Below, piece by piece: positions 9,210-17,218 of a stretch of DNA of 64,000 nt; within the stretch, counting starts at the first letter, position 1, and each line of letters opens with the position of its first letter. The notes beneath the pieces were generated by a model, which searched no databases, was not told the origin of the DNA, and worked only from the letters and a program-made list of their open reading frames with translations. Source of the stretch: Thermosynechococcaceae cyanobacterium MS004. GTDB lineage: Bacteria > Cyanobacteriota > Cyanobacteriia > Thermosynechococcales > Thermosynechococcaceae. A program made the position numbers and the translations under genes. Where the stretch lies: assembly GCA_022402525.1 (NCBI GenBank), contig JAKRSB010000147.1, positions 1 to 64,000 of the forward strand, given 5' to 3'.

Positions 9210-10895
9210 TTAGCGGTGCTGCGGCCACTGCAATTCTTGAATCACTCTGAATTCGGCCAATAGCGCACGATCTTCGCTGACGTGGGGAATTTTGAGCTGT
9301 TGTTCTGCACTTCCTTTGCGGAGGAGTCGTCTGCGCAGACCATCAAAGCTGCCGCACGCTAAAACCCTCAGTCCTGGAGGCGGCACTTGGTCGCGACGCA
9401 GGACTTGGTAGTGGCTATTTTCCTCCTGAAGAACAGCATCAAATCGTCTAAGGAACGATTCAGACTGGGGCAGGTGCGATCCATCTTTCAGCTCAAGGTT
9501 GACCCAGTAGTGGGCAGGAATTTCGTGATCTGAGAGAGTGACGCAAAAGTCCTCTAGGCTCAGGTCAAATTCGTGCTGAAGACGGCGCATCGCCTGAATG
9601 ACGTGAAATTCTGTGGTTTTCTCGCTGGTGGAGTTGAGGAGTCCTCCTAGGCGATGGCGAAAGACAATCATTGGGGTTTTATTGTAAAACCCCGTCACCT
9701 CCACGACATCCTGAGTGTCATAGCGATAAAAGCCCGCATCATTGGTCACTAAAATCCGATAGCGATCGCCAATTTTGACCTCCGAGGCCATCAGGGTTTT
9801 AGGGTGATCAGACCCCCACTCTGACTCCGGAATAAATTCATAAAAGCCGCTTTCTAGGGCAAGGATGCATCCATCCTCATTAAAAGCATGGGCAATGCCA
9901 AAGGTAGCCTCAGAGCAGCCATAGACCCCTCCAAAGACAGGGGTGTCACCAAAATATTCGCCAAAGCGCTGGAAGTAAAAGTCCGAAGTGCCCCCCCGCG
10001 CCGTGGAAATCACGCTCAAGTGTGGCCATGCCAGCCGAGGCGTGAGGCGTCCAGCCCGTTTTAGGGTTTGCTCAAGCTCAGCCGCGCGTGCCGGATCTGC
10101 AAACCAGCGCCGTTGGAGACTGGCACGACAGGCCGGGGTAAGGTCTAGGGTCGTGGACAGAGTGCCATGCTTGAGATCCCAAATCAGAGACTCAGCCTCT
10201 TCTTCCAGGTAGCGACAGGTGCGCAGCAACAGCATGGGAAAGTTGGTGGCCATCCCCTGAAGGTTGCGTTCTCGCAGACTGAACAGAAGGCATAGATATT
10301 GACGCGTTCGGCTATCTGAAATCTGCAAAATATCGTAGGGATGCGCAAATAGTAAAGACCCCAACAGCTTATTAGCCCTCAAGCTTCCGGTACTGGCTAA
10401 GCCATACTCAATACCACCCTTGGTTTTGCCCGCAAGCTGGATGGAGTTTGGCAGGAGGGTCTTACCCAGGGTTTTGCCCTGGGACTGAAGGGCCTGAGCG
10501 GCAAACCCAATACTGACGATGTTGGCCTTTTGCAACGCACGCTGCAAACGCTGGGTCATGGGAATCCACTTCCGCTTGCCCGTGGTGCCGCTGGTAATGG
10601 TCAGAAACTTGAGGGGGTCAGGGGTTAAGAGATTTTGCTCCCCTGCGGCCATCCGCTCAATATCGGAGGCATAGTCCGGGTATTGGCTCACGGGAAGGCG
10701 ATCGCAAAACTCATCCACAGAGCAAATATCGCCCAGGCAATAGCGCTGCCCCCGCTCAGTATTACGATAATGTCGCAACATTCCCTTCAAAAAGCGTTCC
10801 TGAATTGCAGCAGGGTCACGAGTTTCTCGTACAAACTGCTCTACACGGCGGGCAGCACTTTGTGTTAAAGCGGAAATAATAAGCCTCTGGATCAT
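9210..10895 (-). CDS. GH3-family acyl-adenylating (amido synthetase-like) protein
   Basis: The protein of about 561 residues is of the GH3 superfamily, whose plant members adenylate carboxylic acids such as indole-acetate or jasmonate and join them to amino acids. The adenylation P-loop-like motif 'TITSGTTGKRKWIPMT' lies near residue 105. 'GCSEATFGIAH' and 'YRYDTQDVVEV' correspond to the later nucleotide-binding motifs. The ATG at 10895 is preferred; an earlier in-frame start at 10970 would overlap the upstream gene by 59 bases. It lies 16 bp downstream of the pentapeptide/barrel gene and may share its transcript. The substrate of the cyanobacterial proteins is unknown to me. Confidence 0.82.
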   Translation of the reverse strand: MIQRLIISALTQSAARRVEQFVRETRDPAAIQERFLKGMLRHYRNTERGQRYCLGDICSVDEFCDRLPVSQYPDYASDIERMAAGEQNLLTPDPLKFLTITSGTTGKRKWIPMTQRLQRALQKANIVSIGFAAQALQSQGKTLGKTLLPNSIQLAGKTKGGIEYGLASTGSLRANKLLGSLLFAHPYDILQISDSRTRQYLCLLFSLRERNLQGMATNFPMLLLRTCRYLEEEAESLIWDLKHGTLSTTLDLTPACRASLQRRWFADPARAAELEQTLKRAGRLTPRLAWPHLSVISTARGGTSDFYFQRFGEYFGDTPVFGGVYGCSEATFGIAHAFNEDGCILALESGFYEFIPESEWGSDHPKTLMASEVKIGDRYRILVTNDAGFYRYDTQDVVEVTGFYNKTPMIVFRHRLGGLLNSTSEKTTEFHVIQAMRRLQHEFDLSLEDFCVTLSDHEIPAHYWVNLELKDGSHLPQSESFLRRFDAVLQEENSHYQVLRRDQVPPPGLRVLACGSFDGLRRRLLRKGSAEQQLKIPHVSEDRALLAEFRVIQELQWPQHR

Positions 10896-10911
10896 CAAGA
10901 TTAGAATTTGG

Positions 10912-13359
10912 TTAAGGGCCACCAAATAACCAGTGAATATTAAACCCAATACTGGGTTCTGGACGCCCAATTAAGGTGCCAATAGAGTCTAATCCAACCG
11001 CATTGCTGCCGTATACATCAAATCCCAGGCCAAGCTTCGGATCGAGGTAGCGTACCCCTACACTCCAAATTCCCGTTTTATTTTGTCCCGCAAAGACAGG
11101 GGTATATTCTCCAATAAGTTGAACTCCTTTCCAGATCTGAAAATTCACCCCTAGCCCAGTCCCAAAGCGCCGATCTCCCCCAAAAACTGCTGCCTTCGGT
11201 TCCAAAATTAGCGCAAGCTGCGGGATAGGGCGGTACTGAAAGATTACCCCGCCTTCAAAAAAACCATTGGCTTCCGTCAGGGTTTGCTGAAAGGTTGCTC
11301 TGGCACTTAAGGAAAAGGGATCGCCCTGCACCTGGTCTAAAAACCTGATTTTTGCGGCAGCACCTAACCGTAGCAAATCGGGCTTAAGGTTGGTGTCTGT
11401 GGGGCCGCTAAACTCATTGGCTAAAAATTCAAGTTGAACATCATTGGTTAACCCCGTGGCAATATTGAAGACTTTTCCGGCTCCAATGCCCCCTCGAACC
11501 CGCAAGGTTCTGGGGAGCAAAGTATCGGCGGTTGGTATGGTGAAGCCATCTAAGAGAAGTTGCTTATCCCTTGGCGTTAGGGAAACACGCACTTTATTAC
11601 GAAAGTCAGGGGCATAGTTTTGACTAATTTCCGGTGTGAAGTTGAGGATAGCGGCGATCGCTACTTGGTTGCTGTCTGGAATAAAAGAGAGCACCTGAGT
11701 CGCGGGGGTTGTTCCAAATGCATTGGTTACATAAATGTCAAGTGCTGCTGCTGGGTTGACCAAGAAGCGAAACCCGCCACTCCACACAACATTTTTAGCA
11801 ATAGAGGCATCCCCCGTGCGAATGGAATTTCCTCCTGGACCTAGGGGAACACGAACATCTGCAAAAACATTTAAGCGCGTTAACGGTTGCCAACTGAACC
11901 CAGCGCCCAGGCTAAACACCGTGCCATAGAATGGTTCACCTTGAAAGGTTTCTGGGAAAAAAGAAACCCCAGGCGTGAGACTAATCTGAAATTGCTTGCT
12001 CAAACTATAGGTCAAAGGCACCTGTACCGACCCAGCAAAAAGGGTACGTCCCTGAAAGCCAGTGGCTAATGGAGCACCGGACAAAAAGGAATCGGTGTTG
12101 GTTCTAATATTGAGAAGCTCAGCCGACCCCAACACACTGATCGATAGCTTGTCTTGCTTGAGGACTTGGTATTTGACTTCTGCCGCGCCAAACAACGTCT
12201 TTAGTCTGGATAATCTTCCTGCAACGGGCTTTTCTAAAGCATCAGAGAATAAATCCCCAGCCAGCCCAATTTGGAGGCGATCTGTAACCCCGTAGTCAAC
12301 CTTAAAGAGATTAACTTGACGCCCAAAGCCCGCACCAGAGGTTTGATTGAGAAAATTACGAGCACCAACTGAGAAAGAGAGTGCCCCGGCTGGAAGCTGG
12401 TTGGCAGTTTCTAGATTAAATAAACGAATGGGGAGTAGTTCAAGGGGGGTAGGTGTATAGCTCCCCTCTGAAGCCTGCGCTGTGGTGGATGGTGTTGATA
12501 GAGTAGAAGCTGTCGTTGCAGTTGATTCAGGCGGTAGACTCGCCTGAATCAACTGGGCACCTGTCAAGTTAGCCCCCGCTAAATTAGCGTCCTGAAGATT
12601 GGCATCGGATAAATTTGCATTGATGAGCAGCGCATTAGAAAGATTGGCCTGACTAAAGGTAGACCCGCTGAGGTCTGCGTTTCTAAGATTGGCCTGGGTG
12701 AGATTGGCTTGATTAAAATTAACCTGATTCAGGATGGCATCGCTACCATTGGCGCGGCTTAAATTTGCGCCTGTAAGGATAGCTCCTGTCAGGACAGCAT
12801 AGCTGAGCGTAGCCTCTGACAAATCAGCACCCGTCAGGTTGATTTGCTCAGCTTTAGCGCCTATCCAGTTTGCCTTTGTCAGTTTCGTATTGACAAGTAC
12901 ACTACTGCCAAGTTTTGCGAGGTAAAGATTTGCACCACTTAAGTCCGCATCCGTCAGGTTTGCCCCACTGAGATCAGCATTGCTCAGGTTTGCACCTCTT
13001 AAGTCCACCCCACTGAGGTCAAGCCCCTTGAGGTTAGCATTGCTCAAATCACACTCTTGACAGCTTCGGCTTTGAATCAAGCGCTCTAAGGTGGTTGGGC
13101 TCTGTGCAATGTTTACTGGGTAAATCGTAGAAATTTCTAGAGTTGTATCGGAAGGTTTCAAGCCCTGTTTTTGCAAATTTCCAGAATTTAATGCAGCCAT
13201 AGGCTCAGACTGTAGCGGCAAGGTTGGAATTGGTGCTTTGCCACTATGTTCAGACTGATGATGCTCAGATAGGTGAATGGGGATGGCGATCGCTGGTCTT
13301 GTGAAGACTCCCAACGTTGCAGCACCAATGGCCACCAGTACTCCTCTCTTGCTACCCAC
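10912..13359 (-). CDS. Exported pentapeptide-repeat protein with beta-barrel-like C-terminal domain
   Basis: The protein (about 815 residues) begins with a signal peptide-like hydrophobic segment (VLVAIGAATLGVF, ending near AIA). Roughly residues 95-270 are about 30 pentapeptide repeats of the A(N/D)Lxx type. After a Ser/Thr-rich linker, the last 500 residues consist of alternating short amphipathic strands ('LNVFADVRVPLG', 'LQIGLAGDLF', 'VQLIGEYTPVFAG') that look like an outer-membrane barrel. The GTG at 13359 follows an AAAGGAGG (13364-13371); the frame is open to 13380. Function unknown; surface location is inferred. The GH3 gene follows on the same strand. Confidence 0.8.
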   Translation of the reverse strand: MGSKRGVLVAIGAATLGVFTRPAIAIPIHLSEHHQSEHSGKAPIPTLPLQSEPMAALNSGNLQKQGLKPSDTTLEISTIYPVNIAQSPTTLERLIQSRSCQECDLSNANLKGLDLSGVDLRGANLSNADLSGANLTDADLSGANLYLAKLGSSVLVNTKLTKANWIGAKAEQINLTGADLSEATLSYAVLTGAILTGANLSRANGSDAILNQVNFNQANLTQANLRNADLSGSTFSQANLSNALLINANLSDANLQDANLAGANLTGAQLIQASLPPESTATTASTLSTPSTTAQASEGSYTPTPLELLPIRLFNLETANQLPAGALSFSVGARNFLNQTSGAGFGRQVNLFKVDYGVTDRLQIGLAGDLFSDALEKPVAGRLSRLKTLFGAAEVKYQVLKQDKLSISVLGSAELLNIRTNTDSFLSGAPLATGFQGRTLFAGSVQVPLTYSLSKQFQISLTPGVSFFPETFQGEPFYGTVFSLGAGFSWQPLTRLNVFADVRVPLGPGGNSIRTGDASIAKNVVWSGGFRFLVNPAAALDIYVTNAFGTTPATQVLSFIPDSNQVAIAAILNFTPEISQNYAPDFRNKVRVSLTPRDKQLLLDGFTIPTADTLLPRTLRVRGGIGAGKVFNIATGLTNDVQLEFLANEFSGPTDTNLKPDLLRLGAAAKIRFLDQVQGDPFSLSARATFQQTLTEANGFFEGGVIFQYRPIPQLALILEPKAAVFGGDRRFGTGLGVNFQIWKGVQLIGEYTPVFAGQNKTGIWSVGVRYLDPKLGLGFDVYGSNAVGLDSIGTLIGRPEPSIGFNIHWLFGGP

Positions 13360-13499
13360 ACACCCTCCTTTGATGCACAATAGTACAGTCTAATAAAAGC
13401 TAGACAAGTCCAAAAAGCTCATGCTAAGTGGACTTGGGCGCTTGTTGCCCAAATTCTACCTAGTATTCTAAGAACCTGTTTGAAAAGTTTTAAAATAGA

Positions 13500-13620
13500 T
13501 TATCCAGTATGGGTTTTAGGCTCTAATCGACGAACCATCAAACGTACAATAGCTGCAAACAACCTCACTTCGCTAGTGACAGGTAAAAATTCATAGTCTT
13601 TGCTCAAGTGCCAATAATGG
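13500..13620 (-). pseudogene. C-terminal fragment of an IS5-type transposase (remnant A)
   Basis: Read on the minus strand from about 13620, the frame gives '..HLSKDYEFLPVTSEVRLFAA' followed by 'VRLMVRRLEP' and a stop at 13500-13502. This is the characteristic end of IS427/IS1031-type IS5-family transposases (RRLSKDYE...IRLMLRRL). Nothing upstream in frame continues the protein, so only about 40 codons remain. A possible element end, AGAACCTGTTTGAAAAG (13471-13487), lies just beyond the stop. Debris from an old insertion. Confidence 0.7.
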
Positions 13621-13751
13621 CCAAATCAAGAGTTAAGGGCACCTCGAAAAAAGATTTTCTTAAGGAATAGGGTTGACACTAGCCTTACAAAGGCTCCAAT
13701 AAAATCTAGAAAGACCTCAATTGATGAAAACATAGTTTTAATGGGGGTAAT

Positions 13752-14424
13752 TTAGGCCTCATTTGCTTGCCTTTTCAGGGATCCAGACACACTGAGACGG
13801 CATCGTCTTGTGCTCCTTTTGCTCCAAAACAGATACCGCTTGAGTTTATAGGCCAAATCTTGTCACCCAAATTGCGCGCTCACCCTCTTTATCCCAATGC
13901 AGCGCACCAGTTTACCTCCCATCCCTATTCCCCGCGCACCAAAGATGTGCTCAACCTTGGCGCGCACCTTTGATGTCTCCCAATTCGTTGCTTTTTGCTC
14001 TTGGGTTAGGGGGCGGTTGCGATACCCTCTCTCATGAATTTGGCTGCGATAGCCGACCTCTTCGAGGGCTTGTTCTAAGGCTTGACTTCGATAGGCACTA
14101 TCAATTCAGATTGCTTCTCCTTCATTTTCTGGGTCTAAAACCTTGCAAAACTGTTGTGAGTCATGGACAGAGGCGTTAGTAACCCTGTGATTGCGGATAA
14201 ATCATACTCCACATCGACATTGATATGGTTTTTATGCCCGAAGTGACGCTCCCCGTTCTTCTTGCTCCACCCGGCATCAGCGTCTTTCTGGGATAGCTTG
14301 CGCGGGTTCTCTTTCCATTCAGACGAGACTTCACCTTGATTGATCTGTTGGTTTGGCACTCTGCCTTAACGGGTGATAAAGGCGTTAACCCTTGATATTC
14401 AAGGTTTTCAGTGATTCCTTTCAA
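13752..14424 (-). pseudogene. Degraded IS5-family DDE transposase (remnant B)
   Basis: The minus strand encodes pieces of one transposase: 'DADAGWSKKNGERHFGHKNH' and 'INVDVEYDL', then after a one-base deletion near 14203 'IRNHRVTNASVHDSQQF', 'IDSAYRSQALE', 'RAKVEHIFGARG' and 'AYKLKRYLFW', ending at a stop at 13752. In-frame stops also occur at 14106-14108 and 13863-13865. The DDE-fold motifs HFGHKNH and VTNASVHDSQ identify the family. The N-terminal half is missing. GGGCACCTCGAAAA at 13637-13650 is a candidate element end; no matching opposite end was found. The element is dead, and lies directly upstream of the PKS cluster. Confidence 0.85.
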
Positions 14425-14604
14425 AAATGCTCTAAAGTCATGTTGTATAACTGATTCAAGCTATTCATCACCCGTTAGTTATACAGTGCCAAAGCGGGTA
14501 GTTTCAACTAGCGCGCTGGGACAATGAAACAGCCCTGGTTTAGATATAGATTGTTCCTATAGAATTTACTGAAATTATTACCGTATGGATGGATATTTCA
14601 TTTG

Positions 14605-16881
14605 GTGAATGAGTTAAAGCAAAAAACTCTGGTCGACGTTTTAGAAAGCAGGGCTCAAGAGTCGGAGACTCAAACCGCCTACATTTTTCTGAAGGATGGC
14701 GAAACGCAGGCTGATTCTTTGACCTACGCTGATTTAATGCGTCAGTCAAGGGCGATCGCTGCCTACCTTCAGACGATAGGTGCGGCGGGGTCGCGCGCCC
14801 TGTTGGTTTATCCCTCTGGACTAGAGTTTATTGCGGCTTTTTTTGGCTGTCTGTCTGCAGGAGTGGTGCCAGTACCGGCTTACCCGCCCCGTCTTAACCA
14901 AAACGGCGATCGCTTACGGGCGATCGCTGCGGATTCCCAGGCCACCTTTGCCCTTTCCACAAGGGCGATCATCGAGAAGCTCCAGGCACAACTCGGTACA
15001 GAACCCGAATTTGGATTTCAGTGGATCACGACCAGTCCCGAAGATCTCCAAAGTTGGGGAGAAGGCATCCCCTGGAAACCGCCCACCCTCAACAGTGATG
15101 GGTTAGCCCTCCTGCAATATACCTCCGGCAGCACGGGCATCCCAAAGGGCGTCATGATTTCCCACAGCAATCTGATTCACAATGCTGCTTTAATTCAGCA
15201 TTGTTTTCAAGACAGCCCTGAGAGCATGGGCGTATCTTGGCTACCCATGTATCACGACATGGGGCTAATTGGGGGAGTTCTCCAGCCCCTATTTATCGGG
15301 CGTCCCATGGTGCTAATGTCTCCCACGGCCTTTATTCAAAAGCCAGTTCGCTGGCTCCAGGCCATTTCTCGCTACCGGGCAACCACCAGCGGCGGGCCTA
15401 ATTTTGCCTATGACCTCTGCTGCCAGAAAATTAGAGCCGAACAAGCCCTTGATCTAGACCTATCCAGTTGGAAGGTCGCCTTTACGGGTTCGGAGTCGAT
15501 TCGTGCCAAAACCCTAGAGGACTTTGCCCATCAGTTTAGGAGCTGTGATTTTGACCCTAGGGCCTTTACCCCGTGCTACGGCATGGCTGAAGCCACGCTG
15601 ATGGTGGCAAGCAAGCGGAGTGATGCAGCACCAACAATCTGTGCAGTAGATGGCGTAGCCCTGGAGCAGCACCGCCTAAAATTTCTGGAACCAAGCGCGT
15701 TGCTCAATGGTGATTTAGGCGCAACTTCTCCCCTAGAGCCTCCCCAGCAAGAGGTTGCCCAGGATTTACCCATTCAGAATTTACCCATTCAGATTGCGCC
15801 CACTCAGACTGTGCCCACTCAAATTGCGCCCACCGAAAATTTACCTACGCAGAATTTACCTACGCAGAACGTGGCGCGATGGATTGTGGGTTGTGGCAAA
15901 GCATGGCTGGATCAAAAGCTAATCATTGTGGATCCAGTTAGCCTGGTGCCCTGTGCGCCGCAGTCCGTGGGCGAAATCTGGGTATCCAGCCCTAGCGTGG
16001 CGCAGGGCTACTGGCAGCGGCCCGACGAATCGGATAATGCGTTTAATGCCTATGCGCTCAGCGCTCAGCAATCGGAGGTACAGGAAGGCCCCTTTTTGCG
16101 CACCGGTGACTTAGGATTTTTGCACCAAGGGGAGCTGTTTATTACCGGCCGCCTTAAGGATGTAGTCATTATTCGCGGGCGTAATCATTACCCCCAAGAT
16201 ATTGAGGAGTCTTTTCAGACGAGCCACCCTGGTCTCAGGGCTGGCCATGGGGCGGCGTTTTCCATTCCGGTGGATGGCATTGAGCGCCTGGTGATTGCCC
16301 AAGAAATTGAGCGCCAAGCCCTACGAACCTTAGAGGAGGATAAGGTCATCCAGGCCATTCGGCAGGCCATCTCAGAAAAACACCAGCTTCAGATCTACGC
16401 GATCGCTCTCCTCAAGCCTGGAACTTTGCCAAAAACCTCCAGCGGAAAAGTCCAGCGCAGCGCCTGCCGAGCTGCATTTTTAGCGGGGGAATTCACTCCG
16501 GTAGCAGAATGGCGCGAAAGCGCGGTCAATGTTCAGGACATTCAGAGATCAGCCCAGGCCATGCTGGAAAAGCTGAGTGCTAAGGAAGATTTTGGAGCAA
16601 ACCCTTTGCTGGAGGCAGACTTCCCACAGCGGCAAAAAGCTTCTGGCCTGACTCAAGAAGAAATTCAGCGCTGGATTGTTGCTAACCTTGCCCTACAGCT
16701 CCAGGTATCGCCCGATGAGGTAGACATTACGGAACCCTTTTCTCACTATGGGTTAGACTCTGCTGTGGCGGTGGGTCTGACGGCGGAACTCTCAGACTGG
16801 ATTGGGAAAGACCTGGATCCAACCATTTTCTGGGAATACCCCAGCATTGAATCCTTGGCCCATTACTTAGTAGATTGCTGA
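14605..16881 (+). CDS. Fatty acyl-AMP ligase with C-terminal acyl carrier protein (FAAL-ACP)
   Basis: The roughly 758-residue protein activates a free fatty acid as acyl-AMP and loads it on a phosphopantetheine arm. The N-terminal adenylation fold has 'YTSGSTGIPKGV' (A3), 'CYGMAEATL', 'RTGDLGF' and the FAAL-type hinge 'GRLKDVVIIRGRNHYPQDIE'. An ACP occupies the last 85 residues, with the attachment serine 719 in 'YGLDSAV'. A proline/glutamine tandem repeat (IAPTQ/NLPTQ, 15764-15870) is inserted ahead of the C-terminal subdomain. The start could be TTG 14602 or GTG 14605; neither has a strong ribosome site. It probably primes the PKS 338 bp downstream, as in olefin synthase and lipopeptide pathways. 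Confidence 0.93.
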   Translation: MNELKQKTLVDVLESRAQESETQTAYIFLKDGETQADSLTYADLMRQSRAIAAYLQTIGAAGSRALLVYPSGLEFIAAFFGCLSAGVVPVPAYPPRLNQNGDRLRAIAADSQATFALSTRAIIEKLQAQLGTEPEFGFQWITTSPEDLQSWGEGIPWKPPTLNSDGLALLQYTSGSTGIPKGVMISHSNLIHNAALIQHCFQDSPESMGVSWLPMYHDMGLIGGVLQPLFIGRPMVLMSPTAFIQKPVRWLQAISRYRATTSGGPNFAYDLCCQKIRAEQALDLDLSSWKVAFTGSESIRAKTLEDFAHQFRSCDFDPRAFTPCYGMAEATLMVASKRSDAAPTICAVDGVALEQHRLKFLEPSALLNGDLGATSPLEPPQQEVAQDLPIQNLPIQIAPTQTVPTQIAPTENLPTQNLPTQNVARWIVGCGKAWLDQKLIIVDPVSLVPCAPQSVGEIWVSSPSVAQGYWQRPDESDNAFNAYALSAQQSEVQEGPFLRTGDLGFLHQGELFITGRLKDVVIIRGRNHYPQDIEESFQTSHPGLRAGHGAAFSIPVDGIERLVIAQEIERQALRTLEEDKVIQAIRQAISEKHQLQIYAIALLKPGTLPKTSSGKVQRSACRAAFLAGEFTPVAEWRESAVNVQDIQRSAQAMLEKLSAKEDFGANPLLEADFPQRQKASGLTQEEIQRWIVANLALQLQVSPDEVDITEPFSHYGLDSAVAVGLTAELSDWIGKDLDPTIFWEYPSIESLAHYLVDC

Positions 16882-17218
16882 GCAGGAGCACTGGCTTTCC
16901 AAGTCTAGTATCTAGCCCTTTGCTTTGTTGGGTCATCGGCCTCTGGGTTCTCAGCGTCCTAGATACGCTATAAATACATCAAACAGATCGCAAATGCTTC
17001 AGAATCTTTCCTACTGAATCCTCAATCGTTAGCTTAATGCTGGCTCAAGATCGTTTGAGTAGATCGTCTGAATGTCGTTTTAGCGATCGCCCTGAGGGTT
17101 ACTAGCCTCGGAACATTCAGACTTGGGTATTTATTTTGGATATTAAAGTTTGAAGATTAAGAATTAAAATTCCAAAAGCAAGTTTCTAAGATTAATTTTC
17201 TAGGTGTGGCTGGACATA
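16882..17218. other. 337-bp gap between FAAL-ACP and PKS genes
   Basis: No gene, terminator hairpin or repeat array is evident. The last 80 bases are AT-rich (tattaaagtttgaagattaa...) and could contain a separate promoter for the PKS gene, so the two may or may not form one transcript. Confidence 0.4.
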
